This document shows positions 34,294-45,030 of a stretch of 64,000 bases of DNA, one piece after another. The stretch's first letter is position 1. Every line of letters starts with the position of its first letter. A program made the position numbers and the translations under genes. This DNA is from Methylocystis iwaonis (GTDB lineage Bacteria > Pseudomonadota > Alphaproteobacteria > Rhizobiales > Beijerinckiaceae). The notes under the pieces are model-generated. The model did no database searches. It was not told where the DNA came from and worked only from the letters and a program-made list of their open reading frames with translations. Location of the stretch: NCBI RefSeq assembly GCF_027925385.1, contig NZ_AP027142.1, positions 62,001-126,000 on the forward strand. The letters run 5' to 3'.

Positions 34294-35016
34294 TCAGGCC
34301 CAAGCAGCCGCATGGGCCAGAAAAGCGGTCATGAAGGGCGGAAGGCGTGGATCGGCGTGACGCCCCGGCGCCAGCATATGCGCATCGCTGAGCTCGGGCT
34401 TGGGCTCTCCCGCAATATGCGCGCGCACCTGTTCTCTTATCGCCGAGGCCGGCGCCGGCCAGTCGAGCCGCTTGAGGCAGGCGATGCGCTGGCCATCGAA
34501 AATCACGCTCCAGCCCGGCGCCGCGACGCCCTCAGTGGCGTGAAGGCCGGTCTCTTCGAGAAGCTCGCGCACGAGACTTCCCTCCAGATCGACCACGCCG
34601 CCCTCGATGACATCGGAGGGGTCGGGCGTGCCGCCGGGAAAATAGCGGTAGCCGGCGACAGAATGGCCGGGGCCCATCTCGCCCAGGAGATAGCAGCCGT
34701 CGCTGGAGCGCACGGCCGGCATGGCGAAGCAATTGAAAACACTCGTATCTCGCCAGCCGAGCTCGCGCCAGCCGAGGAAATACGAAAAGCGGGTCTCGAA
34801 GGCGTCGAGCTTGAGAGTCCGATGGCCGGCGTCCTCGACGACCTCGGCGCGGCAGGCGAGCAGCACGGGCCCGTCATAGAGGGTCGGATTATGCGCGACC
34901 CGCTCGGCCCAATGCCGGTCCATCTCCTCGGCCGCCGCCTCGGCGTAAGCCCAATGATGGGCGACGAGGCGGCAATCGAGCCGGTCGACCTCGACAATCC
35001 GCGGCGCGTCGCTCAA
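34294..35016 (-). CDS. Nudix hydrolase with a shortened Nudix box
   Basis: 240 residues. The N-terminal half (DRHWAERVAHNPTLYDGPVLL) is typical of an alphaproteobacterial Nudix subfamily. The Nudix box reads GGVVDLEGSLVRELLEETGL, three residues shorter than GX5EX7REUXEEXGU, though the REXXEE glutamates are intact. It starts at a TTG (35016) overlapping the phzF stop, with GGGGAGG upstream. The whole run 37850-34294 is on one strand. Confidence 0.8.
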   Translation of the reverse strand: MSDAPRIVEVDRLDCRLVAHHWAYAEAAAEEMDRHWAERVAHNPTLYDGPVLLACRAEVVEDAGHRTLKLDAFETRFSYFLGWRELGWRDTSVFNCFAMPAVRSSDGCYLLGEMGPGHSVAGYRYFPGGTPDPSDVIEGGVVDLEGSLVRELLEETGLHATEGVAAPGWSVIFDGQRIACLKRLDWPAPASAIREQVRAHIAGEPKPELSDAHMLAPGRHADPRLPPFMTAFLAHAAAWA

Positions 35017-35924
35017 ATGAACAGCCTCCCCTGCCCGACGCGCACCACCTGGCCGCCAAGGGCGATTCGCGTCAGCTCCCGGTTCTCGACCGCCATCCGC
35101 AAGGTGATGCGCGACGGCCGGCCCATTGCGTGCCCCTGCTCGATGAAGAGCTGATGCTCGCCGTCGGCGGGACGTTCGAACTCCAGCGCCACGCCAGCAA
35201 AGGCCGCAGCGGCGGCGCCAGTTGCGGGATCTTCGTCTATGCCGACCCCATTGGCAAACATTCGGGCGTTGATGGCGCAGGCCGTATCGACTGTCTCTCT
35301 CGTATAAAGATAGGCGCCGACGGCCGCGCCCAGCGCCGCGGAAAAAGCATCCGGCGACCGGCGGGCCCGATCGAGAACTTCGCGCGAGCGCAGAGGAACG
35401 AAGACGAAGGCCGGGCCGGCCGCGTAAACGACCGGGACATGCGCGCCAAAGCCGATGTCCTCGACCGAAAGCGACAAGGCCGTGGCGAGCGCTGCGGCGG
35501 ACGGCGCGCCGTCGTGGCGCTGCGGCGTGAAGGGCGGCGTGACTTCGACATAAGTCGCTTTGCCGAAGCCCCGCAACGCCTCGCAGCGCAGCACGCCGAT
35601 CTGGGCCTCCAGCGCCACCACGATCCCATGCCGGGAGAGAAGCTCGCCCGCCCGCTGCTCCGCCAAAAGAGCGGCCGCGCCGATAGTCGGGTGGCCGGCG
35701 AAGGGCAGCTCGCGCTTGGGCGTAAAAATGCGGATGCGGCCGCTGTTCGTCGAATCCCGCGGCTCCGAGAGGAACACCGTCTCGCTGAGATTGAACTCGC
35801 GGGCGACGTCCTGCATCTCGGCGTCCCGCAACGGCGCGTCGAGCTCCACGACCGCAAGCGGATTGCCCGCGAAGCGGCGGTCGGTGAACACGTCGAGGAG
35901 GTGATAGGAGAGGCTTCTCGTCAC
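35013..35924 (-). CDS. PhzF-family isomerase
   Basis: 303 residues of the PhzF/diaminopimelate-epimerase-like fold: HLLDVFTDRRFAGNPLAVV, NLSETVFLSEP (contains the catalytic-type Glu), RIRIFTPKRELPFAGHPTIGAA and EDPATGAAAAAFAGV. The family includes the phenazine enzyme PhzF, but most members, like this one, have unknown substrates. The downstream Nudix gene overlaps its stop by 3 bases. Confidence 0.9.
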   Translation of the reverse strand: MTRSLSYHLLDVFTDRRFAGNPLAVVELDAPLRDAEMQDVAREFNLSETVFLSEPRDSTNSGRIRIFTPKRELPFAGHPTIGAAALLAEQRAGELLSRHGIVVALEAQIGVLRCEALRGFGKATYVEVTPPFTPQRHDGAPSAAALATALSLSVEDIGFGAHVPVVYAAGPAFVFVPLRSREVLDRARRSPDAFSAALGAAVGAYLYTRETVDTACAINARMFANGVGIDEDPATGAAAAAFAGVALEFERPADGEHQLFIEQGHAMGRPSRITLRMAVENRELTRIALGGQVVRVGQGRLFI

Positions 35925-35936
35925 GTCTCTCTCGAA

Positions 35937-36815
35937 CTAGCCCTGCATCTGAAGGAGCGCGACATTGTCGCGGAACTCCACGAGCTCGACGATCATCCCG
36001 TCTTCGAAGCGTACGAAATTCGCAAGGTCGACAACGCCGCGCCGGCCCGTGCCGCGGTGGCGCCACTCCACGGAGCGGCGAACGGCGAGCGCCCCGCCAT
36101 CGACGATCATCTCCGGCGCCGCGCCGCCTACCTGCTCGAATTCCATGCCCACAGTCCGGATGATATTGGTGAGAGCGTCGATCCCGCGGTGGCGGCCCGC
36201 ATAGAATATCTTCGAGCGATCGCCGACAAATTCGCAGACGACATCCGGCGAGCAATATTGCCGGAAGAGCGCGACGTCCGGCCCCTGGCGGGAAAAGCTT
36301 CCGACGTCCGTCATCCGCTGGACCATCTCGTCCCGGGCGAGACCGGGCTCCGGCGCGCGCATCAGCTTTTCCAGACTTCCCGGCGGATCGACCGCGCGCG
36401 AGGCCGCGTGATGATCGATGAACTCGTGCATCCGCACGATCTTGTCCTTCCGCCAGCGCAGGAAATAAGCCATGTCCATGGCGTAGACTCGGCCGGTCGC
36501 ACGGCGTCGCCAATTGGCGACGCAATGGAGCGCAGCGGCGGCGCCCTCGACGAGCACCGACCGAACCTCTGCGTCGAGTGGCTCATATTCGATGTCGGTG
36601 CGTCTTAAATTCTCGCGCAAGGCCTCGCGGCCACGCCACTGGCCGGTTGGAAAATAGCCGACAGTTGCGCCGTTGTGGCTGATTTCCACATCGTCGGCGA
36701 AATAGTCGAGGACGCCCGGCGCGTCGCCGGCCATGCGCCGTTTCAAGAGGTCGTGGACGCGCCTGCGCGTCTCATTGTCGGCGTCCTGGTTCGAACGCCA
36801 GTCCCACCCGTGCAT
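35937..36815 (-). CDS. Tandem SnoaL-like (NTF2-fold) protein A
   Basis: 292 residues made of two NTF2/SnoaL-like halves (about 20-140 and 155-290). Each half has a DYFADDVEISHNG or YCSPDVVCEFVGD strand followed by a GR..G or GI..L segment and a WRRR/WRHRGTG strand; FLRWRKDKIVRMHEF and FVRFEDGMIVELVEF are equivalent. The fold holds ketosteroid isomerases and polyketide cyclases; the ligand is unknown. A paralogue lies 150 bases upstream, indicating gene duplication. Confidence 0.85.
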   Translation of the reverse strand: MHGWDWRSNQDADNETRRRVHDLLKRRMAGDAPGVLDYFADDVEISHNGATVGYFPTGQWRGREALRENLRRTDIEYEPLDAEVRSVLVEGAAAALHCVANWRRRATGRVYAMDMAYFLRWRKDKIVRMHEFIDHHAASRAVDPPGSLEKLMRAPEPGLARDEMVQRMTDVGSFSRQGPDVALFRQYCSPDVVCEFVGDRSKIFYAGRHRGIDALTNIIRTVGMEFEQVGGAAPEMIVDGGALAVRRSVEWRHRGTGRRGVVDLANFVRFEDGMIVELVEFRDNVALLQMQG

Positions 36816-36965
36816 TTGAGCCTGCGCCTCGAGGGCTCCATTCGCCCCGCGCCAAGCCGTCTGCCCCTCAGGCGGCTTGGCTTGTTTCTGATTAATTATG
36901 CAGGCGAGGCCGCTTTGTCGACACGCTTACGCCCGTAAGCGGCGCCAGCGAAGCCCAAATAGCAG

Positions 36966-37850
36966 TCAGTCCTGCATGCGTATGAGCGTGCCGGTGTCTC
37001 TGAACTCGATAAATTCGACGACTAACCCATCCTCGAATCTGACAAAATCGGCCAGCTCCGAACATCCGGCCCGACCGGTGCCACGGTGACGCCAAGCCAC
37101 CTGCCGGCGTCCCGCCACTCTGGCCTCATCCGCAATCATTTCCGGCACGACAAGCGGCCATTGTTCGAAATCGACGCGGATCGCCTGGATAATGCCGAGC
37201 ATCGTCTCGATCCCTTTATGACGGCCCGCATAGGGAATGCGCAGTCGATCCCCCATGAATTCGCAGACGATGTCCGGGGAGCACCATTCGCGCAGAAGGT
37301 CGAGATCGGGCCCGTCAGCTTCGAAACTGACGAGGCGGCGCGCCCGCTGTTCCATATCCTCGCGGCTCAAACCGGAGGGCAAAGGCGTCAAGAGGCTTTC
37401 GAAATTCGGCTGAATCGGCGCGGCGGACAGCGCGGGGCTATGGGCGTCGAAGAACTCATGCATCTCGACGACGCGGCCGCCAGGGCCCCAGCGCAGGAAA
37501 TGGGCGGCGTCTATTGTGTAGATCTTGCTGGTGGCGTGGCGCCGCCAATCGCCCCGCCAGCGGACCGCGGCGCGTTCGCCGTCGACCATAATGTCGAGGA
37601 TCTCATGCTCGAGCGGGAAATAATCCTCGTCCGTGCGGCGGAAAAGCTGGCGCAGCGCCGGGGCCCCGTTCCAAACGTCGGGCCCGACAATTCCCTCTCG
37701 CCATGCGTTGCAATAGACAACGACCCGAGGGTCGAGATAGGCGGCAAAGCGCGCGTAATCGCGGCGCATGCGCAGCTCGAGCATTTCGGAGATGAGGCGA
37801 CGCATTTCCGCGGCGGTCAGCCCAACCGTGCGGTTGCCCCCACTCTGCAT
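36966..37850 (-). CDS. Tandem SnoaL-like (NTF2-fold) protein B
   Basis: 294 residues, a clear paralogue of protein A. The two halves show YLDPRVVVYCNAW, HFLRWGPGGRVVEMHEFFDAH, WCSPDIVCEFMGDRLRIPYAGRHKGIETM and WRHRGTGRAGCSELADFVRFEDGLVVEF-type segments (shown here in parts). Both end in a similar (L/I)xMQ tail. Function unknown; the pair may act on the same or related small molecules. Confidence 0.85.
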   Translation of the reverse strand: MQSGGNRTVGLTAAEMRRLISEMLELRMRRDYARFAAYLDPRVVVYCNAWREGIVGPDVWNGAPALRQLFRRTDEDYFPLEHEILDIMVDGERAAVRWRGDWRRHATSKIYTIDAAHFLRWGPGGRVVEMHEFFDAHSPALSAAPIQPNFESLLTPLPSGLSREDMEQRARRLVSFEADGPDLDLLREWCSPDIVCEFMGDRLRIPYAGRHKGIETMLGIIQAIRVDFEQWPLVVPEMIADEARVAGRRQVAWRHRGTGRAGCSELADFVRFEDGLVVEFIEFRDTGTLIRMQD

Positions 37851-37914
37851 GCCTCCTGCCCCCGTCGCGAGAAACCGGCGCGGGAGCCCCTTCCCGCACC
37901 GGCCATATTTTGCC

Positions 37915-39620
<1,706 letters not shown>

Positions 39621-39646
39621 GGGTGTCGGCCTGTTCAGCAACCGCC

Positions 39647-39678
39647 GTCATTGCGAGCCGAAGGCTGCGCGCAATGAC
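39647..39678. repeat. Short palindromic repeat copy between ilvB and ilvN
   Basis: GTCATTGCG pairs with CGCAATGAC across a 14-base loop. It is the outer arms only of the dispersed repeat seen at 31041. Confidence 0.7.
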
Positions 39679-39715
39679 AGCGCAAAAATCATGGGGCAGC
39701 GAAGCGCGTCGGAAC

Positions 39716-41494
39716 TTAAACGAGCATCTTGCCCTTTTCGTCGATGATCGCGCCGATGTCGACGCCTGCGTCGTCCGAAAGATCGGCGAGCAGCATGTCG
39801 TTGTGCGCCTTGCCCGAGGGGATCATCGGGAAGCAATTCTCGACCTTGTCGACGAGGCAGTCGAAGAGCACCGGCCCGTCATAGTCGATCATCTCCTGAA
39901 TGGCGGCGTCGAGCAGCTTCGGATCGGAGCAGCGGATGCCCTTGGCGCCGAAGGCTTCGGCGAGCTTCACGAAATCCGGCAGCGCCTCCGAATAGCTGTG
40001 CGAATAGCGCCCGCCATGCAGCAGCTCCTGCCACTGGCGCACCATGCCCATATATTCATTGTTGAGGATGAAGACCTTCACCGGCAGGCGGAACTGGATC
40101 GCCGTCGAGAGTTCCTGAATGTTCATCAGGATCGAGGCCTCGCCCGCAATGTCGATGACGAGCGCGCTGGGATGAGCGAGCTGCGCGCCGATCGCGGCGG
40201 GCAGGCCATAGCCCATGGTGCCGAGCCCACCGGAAGTCATCCAGCGGTTCGGCTCCTCGAAATGATAATGCTGCGCGGCCCACATCTGATGCTGGCCGAC
40301 CTCGGTCGTGACGTACGAGTCGCGGTCCTTGGTCAGCGCATAGAGACGCTGCACGGCGTATTGCGGCTTGATGGTCGTGTCGGAGTTGCGGAAGGCGAGC
40401 GATTTCTTCTCCCGCCATTCCGCGATCTGCGACCACCACTGATCGAGCGGCTGCTTGTCGGCGTGCATCGCTTCGGCGCGCCAGATGCGGACCATGGCTT
40501 CGAGCACATGGGCGCAGTCGCCGACGATGGCGAGATCGACCTTGACGTTCTTGTTGATCGACGAGCGGTCGATGTCGATATGGATTTTCTTCGAGCCCGG
40601 CGAGAAGGCGTCGAGACGCCCGGTGATGCGGTCGTCGAAGCGCGAGCCGACCGCGATCATCAGATCGCAATCATGCATGGCGTTATTGGCTTCATAGGTG
40701 CCGTGCATGCCGAGCATGCCGAGCCAGTTCTGGCCGGAGCCCGGATAGGCGCCAAGACCCATCAGCGTCGAGGTGATGGGAAAGCCCGTGAGGCTCACTA
40801 ATTCGCGCAGCAGGGTCGAGGCCGAGGGGCCGGAGTTGATGACGCCGCCGCCGGTGTAGAAGATCGGCCGCTTGGCGGCGGCCATCATCTTCACCGCCTC
40901 GCGGATCGCGTCCATATCGGCGTCGAGCTTGGGCTGATAGGTCTTGTGCTGCGCGACGCGCGGCGCCGAGTATTCGCCGCGTGCAAATTGCACGTCTTTG
41001 GGAATGTCGATCACCACCGGGCCGGGACGGCCCGAGGTCGCGACATAAAAGGCCTCGTGCAGAATGCGCGGCAGGTCCGCGATATTCTTCACGAGGTAAT
41101 TGTGCTTGGTGCAGTGGCGCGTAATGCCGACCGTGTCGCATTCCTGGAAGGCGTCGGAGCCGATGAGATGCGTGGGCACCTGGCCGGTGATGCAGACGAG
41201 CGGGATGGAATCCATCAGCGCGTCGGTAAGGCCGGTGATGGTGTTGGTGGCGCCGGGGCCCGAGGTGACGAGCAGCACGCCGACCTTGCCGGAGGAGCGC
41301 GCATAGCCCTCGGCCGCATGGGCGGCGCCCTGCTCATGGCGCACGAGAATGTGCTTTACCTGTTCCTGATGGAAAAGGACGTCATAGATCGGAAGGACCG
41401 CGCCGCCGGGGTAGCCGAAGATAATCTCGACGCCCTGATCCTTCAGGGCCTCGACCACCATTTCTGCGCCGGTCATTTCCTTCGACATGGTCAT
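39716..41494 (-). CDS. ilvB: Acetolactate synthase large (catalytic) subunit
   Basis: 592 residues. The N-terminal thiamin diphosphate domain has [13 protein letters not shown] and [19 protein letters not shown] with the activating glutamate; the FAD-linked central domain includes [10 protein letters not shown]; the C-terminal cofactor domain has [18 protein letters not shown] and [11 protein letters not shown]...NNEYMGMV, where GEAS replaces the usual GDxS, as in other alphaproteobacterial enzymes. First step of branched-chain amino acid synthesis. A leader peptide and terminator upstream indicate attenuation. Confidence 0.96.
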   Translation of the reverse strand: MTMSKEMTGAEMVVEALKDQGVEIIFGYPGGAVLPIYDVLFHQEQVKHILVRHEQGAAHAAEGYARSSGKVGVLLVTSGPGATNTITGLTDALMDSIPLVCITGQVPTHLIGSDAFQECDTVGITRHCTKHNYLVKNIADLPRILHEAFYVATSGRPGPVVIDIPKDVQFARGEYSAPRVAQHKTYQPKLDADMDAIREAVKMMAAAKRPIFYTGGGVINSGPSASTLLRELVSLTGFPITSTLMGLGAYPGSGQNWLGMLGMHGTYEANNAMHDCDLMIAVGSRFDDRITGRLDAFSPGSKKIHIDIDRSSINKNVKVDLAIVGDCAHVLEAMVRIWRAEAMHADKQPLDQWWSQIAEWREKKSLAFRNSDTTIKPQYAVQRLYALTKDRDSYVTTEVGQHQMWAAQHYHFEEPNRWMTSGGLGTMGYGLPAAIGAQLAHPSALVIDIAGEASILMNIQELSTAIQFRLPVKVFILNNEYMGMVRQWQELLHGGRYSHSYSEALPDFVKLAEAFGAKGIRCSDPKLLDAAIQEMIDYDGPVLFDCLVDKVENCFPMIPSGKAHNDMLLADLSDDAGVDIGAIIDEKGKMLV

Positions 41495-41523
41495 TTTTCC
41501 GTTTCAACTCAGCGGCGGGCAAT

Positions 41524-41547
41524 AAAAAAGGCCCTCTCCGGGGCCTT
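41524..41547 (-). terminator. Attenuator terminator of the ilvBN operon
   Basis: On the minus strand AAGGCCC and GGGCCTT form a 7-bp stem with a 6-base loop followed by TTTTTT. It lies between the leader peptide and ilvB, the place of an attenuator. Confidence 0.85.
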
Positions 41548-41576
41548 GGGTCAAGCGCCATAGGCGGAATGCGGGC

Positions 41577-41627
41577 CTACTCCCGCTCCGTCTCCGGCGC
41601 CACATCTACTACGAGAAGACCGCGCAT
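41577..41627 (-). CDS. ilvBN leader peptide
   Basis: A 16-residue frame reads MRGLLVVDVAPETERE. The LLVVDV run of branched-chain codons, the AGGCGGGG site upstream and the rho-independent hairpin 30 bases downstream make a classic leader: low charged Leu-tRNA or Val-tRNA would stall the ribosome and prevent the terminator forming. It is too short for routine gene finding. Confidence 0.85.
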   Translation of the reverse strand: MRGLLVVDVAPETERE

Positions 41628-41730
41628 CGCGCCCCGCCTATCTTGATCTAGCGCGCAGAGGTTAAGGGAGGCGGGGCGGAGAATCAAGCCGGATAGCTGG
41701 CGCATTTGTCATCCAATGGAACCCTCGCCC

Positions 41731-41790
41731 GTCATTGCGAACGAAGCGACGCAATCCAGGGCGGTAACCGCCGCAGTGAATTGCTGCGTC
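41731..41790. repeat. Decayed copy of the dispersed palindromic repeat
   Basis: GTCATTGCGAACGAAGCGAC then GCAATCCAGG match the left arm of the element at 31041; the right arm is degenerate. Confidence 0.6.
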
Positions 41791-41808
41791 GGCACCGCCT
41801 CCGCGCGG

Positions 41809-42426
41809 TCACGCCCCTTCCGCCGCAAGCACGTTCTTCACCGCCGGGTCCGCGGCCATCATGTCGTGATGGGCGCGCACGGACGGAAATCCCGACAGCC
41901 CGTCGTCCAGCAGGCTTTGCGCCCAGCGCTCCATGGGAAAGATATAGGCGTCGAGATAGCTGCGCCGCTCGCTCAGGAAAAAGCGCCGGCCGGCCAGATG
42001 CGCGTCGATGATGGCGAATTTCTTGTGCGCCAGCGCTTTCGCCGCGTCGCGAATATCGTCGAAGGCCTTCTTCTCCCGCGCACGCGTGTAGCGGTTCGGC
42101 ACGAAGAGCGGGAAGAAGGCGGGGTGAAGATCGCCCGTGATGAAAAAACTCCAGCGGTCGGCCTCGGCCTCCTCCCGCGCCGAGCCATGGATGGCGAGGC
42201 CCGCCTTGGGAGAGCGTAAGGAGAGGTAGCGTAGGATCGCCGCGTCCTGGGTCAATATCCAGCCTTCGCCATCGTCGAGCGCGGGCACGGCGCCGGCGGG
42301 GTTGACCTTGAGATAGTCCTTGTCGCCGAACGCGACTTCCTTCGTCGCATAGGGCTCGCCGATCCATTCGAGCACGATATGGGCGGCAAGCGAGCAGGCG
42401 CCGGGGTGGTAGTAGAGCGTGAACAT
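41809..42426 (-). CDS. Glutathione S-transferase family protein
   Basis: 205 residues. The thioredoxin-like N-terminal domain has LYYHPGACSLAAHIVLEWIG, VNPAGAVPALDD and TQDAAILRYL, where the serine in PGACS is the likely glutathione-activating residue of beta-class-like enzymes; an all-helical C-terminal domain follows. ATG at 42426 with AGGAG upstream. Substrate unknown. Confidence 0.9.
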   Translation of the reverse strand: MFTLYYHPGACSLAAHIVLEWIGEPYATKEVAFGDKDYLKVNPAGAVPALDDGEGWILTQDAAILRYLSLRSPKAGLAIHGSAREEAEADRWSFFITGDLHPAFFPLFVPNRYTRAREKKAFDDIRDAAKALAHKKFAIIDAHLAGRRFFLSERRSYLDAYIFPMERWAQSLLDDGLSGFPSVRAHHDMMAADPAVKNVLAAEGA

Positions 42427-42507
42427 GGCCGGAGCTCCTTTAGGAGACGCCCGGTTCAAATAGTGCGGCCCGCTTCCCGGCCGACACACGAGGCTCCGGG
42501 CCCGCCA

Positions 42508-42951
42508 TCAACGGCTGGCGTAACGGGCGGGAGAGCTGACGATGGAAATGCTCGCGCCTTCGTTCTGGACCATTTCATAGAGCATCTTGGCGTGTTCCGG
42601 AGAGAGACGGACGCAGCCGTGTGAGGCGGGCGTGCCGAGCGCCGACAGCGCGTAAGTGCCGTGAATGGCGTAGCCGCCGCGAAAGAAGATCGAATAGGGC
42701 ATCGGCGAGTTGTGGTATTTCTTCGAGTAATGCATCCGCTCCATGCCGATCGGCGCGAAATGACCGCGCGGCGTCGTGAAGCCGGCGCGCGCCGTCGAGA
42801 CCGGCCAGTCATAAGAGCCCGTGGCGGATTGGACGTGCATGTTTTGCGTCGTGAGATCGACGTCGATGACGACTTCGGCCTTGGCGGAAGCGCCGAAGGC
42901 AAAAACGGAAAGAGCGCCGGCAACGAGCGCGCAATTGAGAGATTTTTTCAT
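42508..42951 (-). CDS. L,D-transpeptidase (YkuD family)
   Basis: 147 residues with a signal peptide ending GASAKA and a catalytic domain containing YAIHGTYALSALGTPASHGCVRLS, the HXX14-17[S/T]HGChN signature (cysteine nucleophile in SHGCVR). It makes 3-3 peptidoglycan crosslinks or attaches proteins to peptidoglycan in the periplasm. Single gene between the GST and a repeat. Confidence 0.93.
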   Translation of the reverse strand: MKKSLNCALVAGALSVFAFGASAKAEVVIDVDLTTQNMHVQSATGSYDWPVSTARAGFTTPRGHFAPIGMERMHYSKKYHNSPMPYSIFFRGGYAIHGTYALSALGTPASHGCVRLSPEHAKMLYEMVQNEGASISIVSSPARYASR

Positions 42952-43181
42952 TGTCGTATCCCCCTTGGCGGCGGTTCCCCTCGAACCGACGACGCCAAAT
43001 TAGGAGGAAGAAGCTCGGGCCTCTGTGCGACACTGCACGCAGCCGGCAGGGGGCCTGCTTTCAGGGGAAGGCGATCGCGCCGGATCGGCTGGGCAGTCGT
43101 AGGGTTCTCATACGAGATCCGCTCGATTGGTTCGGCGCCATCGCTGACGCTCGCGCCGTTTGGATACACAGGGTATCACCG

Positions 43182-43266
43182 CCGTCATTGCGAGGAGGCG
43201 GAGCCGACGAGGCAATCCAGGGCCGCATCGCTGCCCTGGATTGCTTCGCTTCGCTCGCAATGACGG
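43182..43266. repeat. Dispersed palindromic repeat, complete copy
   Basis: CGTCATTGCGAGGAGGCG at the left and TTCGCTCGCAATGACGGG at the right, with inner CAATCCAGGG/CCCTGGATTG arms. It fills most of the gap between the transpeptidase and the TetR gene. Confidence 0.85.
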
Positions 43267-43339
43267 GCGCTGGACAAAACTAGCGCTCTTGTGGCTCTGG
43301 ATTCAAATGGCAATCCGAGCTGTTCAAACGGAAACGGTA

Positions 43340-43951
43340 TCACCCCTTGGCCTTCGCGACAGCCGCCGCCATCACCCCCTGCACCGCGCCTTCGAGGACA
43401 GTGGCGGGGTCGGCCGTTTTCGCCGGATCGAAATGGCCGGAGATGGTCAGCATGGCGACGCCATGCGCCGCCGCCCAGATTTGCAGCGCGACATGGCGCG
43501 CGCCCTGCGCCGGCGCGCCGGCCGCCTGCAGCCAGGCCACGGCGGCGCGCCACAGGATTTCGAGCGCATGGTCGGCCGCGCCGCCCGCCTGGGGATCGGC
43601 GAGCGTCGCCGCTTGGCCGAACATGGCGACGTAGAGGCCCGGCTCCTCGCGGGCGAATTTGAGATAGGCCGCGCACATGGCGCGCATGGCGGATTGGGCG
43701 TCCGGCCGGCCCTCGTCCCAGGCCGCTTCGATCCGCGCGCCGAAGGTCTCGAAGCCCTGGCGGGCAAGCTCGGCGAGCAGCGCGCCGCGACCGGAAAAAT
43801 GCCGGTAAGGAGCGGCGGGGGTGACGCCCGCGCGGCGGGCGGCTTCCGTCAAAGTGAGGGCGGAAGGCCCGCCCTCGGCCAATATCTCGATCGCCGCATC
43901 CACCAACGCCTGCTTGAGGGAACCGTGATGGTAGCGGCGTTTCACATGCAT
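43340..43951 (-). CDS. TetR-family transcriptional regulator
   Basis: 203 residues. The N-terminal helix-turn-helix reads HHGSLKQALVDAAIEILAEG then LTLTEAARRAGVTPAAPYRHF; the C-terminal domain resembles the TetR_C_33 (WHG) type, with PGLYVAMFG and ALQIWAAAHGVAML. The ATG at 43951 is chosen because the DNA-binding domain begins there. No neighbouring divergent gene shows its target. Confidence 0.92.
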   Translation of the reverse strand: MHVKRRYHHGSLKQALVDAAIEILAEGGPSALTLTEAARRAGVTPAAPYRHFSGRGALLAELARQGFETFGARIEAAWDEGRPDAQSAMRAMCAAYLKFAREEPGLYVAMFGQAATLADPQAGGAADHALEILWRAAVAWLQAAGAPAQGARHVALQIWAAAHGVAMLTISGHFDPAKTADPATVLEGAVQGVMAAAVAKAKG

Positions 43952-44020
43952 CGTGTCGGGCTCGCTTTCGGAGCGCGTTTCTCTCCCGGGCAACCGGGCA
44001 AAAGCCGGGCGTGAGCTTAT

Positions 44021-44147
44021 CCCTCCCCTTTATGGGGAGGGTGGCGCGCGAAGCGCGACGGGTGGGGTAAGGCCCCCAACCCCTGTCGTCGCTGCATGGG
44101 CCCCACCCGGCGGCCTATGGCCGCCGACCTCCCCGTAAAGGGGAGGT
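44021..44147. repeat. Intergenic palindromic repeat (CCTCCCC...GGGGAGG)
   Basis: CCCTCCCCTTTATGGGGAGGG at the left and CCTCCCCGTAAAGGGGAGG at the right are each self-complementary and also pair with each other; an inner GGCGGCCTATGGCCGCC hairpin lies between. It is unrelated in sequence to the CGTCATTGCG family. Confidence 0.8.
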
Positions 44148-44188
44148 ATCGGGATCAACGACGCTGGACCGCTATTCGACCAACAATC

Positions 44189-44935
44189 TCAGCCCGCGAG
44201 CTTGGCCATCAGCGCGTCTGAAATCTCGAAATTGGCGTAGACGTTCTGCACGTCGTCATTGTCTTCGAGCGTGCCGACGAGCTTCAGGATCTTCTCGCCC
44301 GCTTCGTCGTCGACCTTGATCGTGTTCTGCGGCCGCCAGACCAACGCCGCCTTCTTCGGCTCGCCGAATTTGTCCTCCAGCGCCTTGGCGACGTCGCGCA
44401 GGCTTTCGACCGTGGTGACGATCTCATGAGTTTCGTCGGTCGAGGAGACGTCGTCGGCGCCGGCCTCGATCGCGGCCTCCATCATCGCGTCCTCGGAGGC
44501 GACCTTCTTGTCGAATTCGACGAGGCCGACGCGGTCGAACATGAAGGACACGGCGCCAGTTTCGGCCAGCGCCCCGCCCGCCTTGGTGAAATAGGAGCGC
44601 ACCTCGCCCGCCGTGCGGTTGCGATTGTCGGTCAGCGCCTCGATGATGACGGCGACGCCGCCGGGGGCGTAGCCCTCGTAGCGCACCTCGTCATAGTTCT
44701 CCGAATCGGCGCCCGAGGCCTTTTTGATCGCGCGGTCGATATTGTCCTTGGGCATATTCTCGGCCCTGGCCGCCAGAACCGCGGCGCGGAGCCGGGCGTT
44801 CATATTGGGATCGGGGAGCCCCATCTTGGCGGCGACGGTGATTTCGCGGGCGAGCTTGGAGAAGAGCTTGGAGCGGATCGCGTCCTGCTTGCCCTTCTTG
44901 TGCATAATATTCTTGAACTGACTATGCCCGGCCAT
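44189..44935 (-). CDS. yebC: YebC/PmpR-family protein
   Basis: 248 residues beginning [19 protein letters not shown] and containing [19 protein letters not shown] and [19 protein letters not shown]: full-length YebC. The family acts as a DNA-binding regulator and, in recent work, as a translation factor for proline-rich sequences. The start at 44935 is fixed by the conserved MAGHS N-terminus. Confidence 0.95.
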   Translation of the reverse strand: MAGHSQFKNIMHKKGKQDAIRSKLFSKLAREITVAAKMGLPDPNMNARLRAAVLAARAENMPKDNIDRAIKKASGADSENYDEVRYEGYAPGGVAVIIEALTDNRNRTAGEVRSYFTKAGGALAETGAVSFMFDRVGLVEFDKKVASEDAMMEAAIEAGADDVSSTDETHEIVTTVESLRDVAKALEDKFGEPKKAALVWRPQNTIKVDDEAGEKILKLVGTLEDNDDVQNVYANFEISDALMAKLAG

Positions 44936-45030
44936 CGTCCTTCGCCCTTGCGTCCAGCTTTCTTCGCCTCTAGCGGCGTCCGAGCCGTCTATACCTCCCA
45001 GCGCAACGGAAATAAAGAAAGGCGCGCGGC

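Noticed and set aside
34294..36525. A 743-codon minus-strand open frame that includes the Nudix gene
   Set aside because: Only the last 240 codons are Nudix; the rest is an Arg-rich shadow of PhzF and the SnoaL-like gene in another frame. A TTG start with a good ribosome-binding site begins the real gene.
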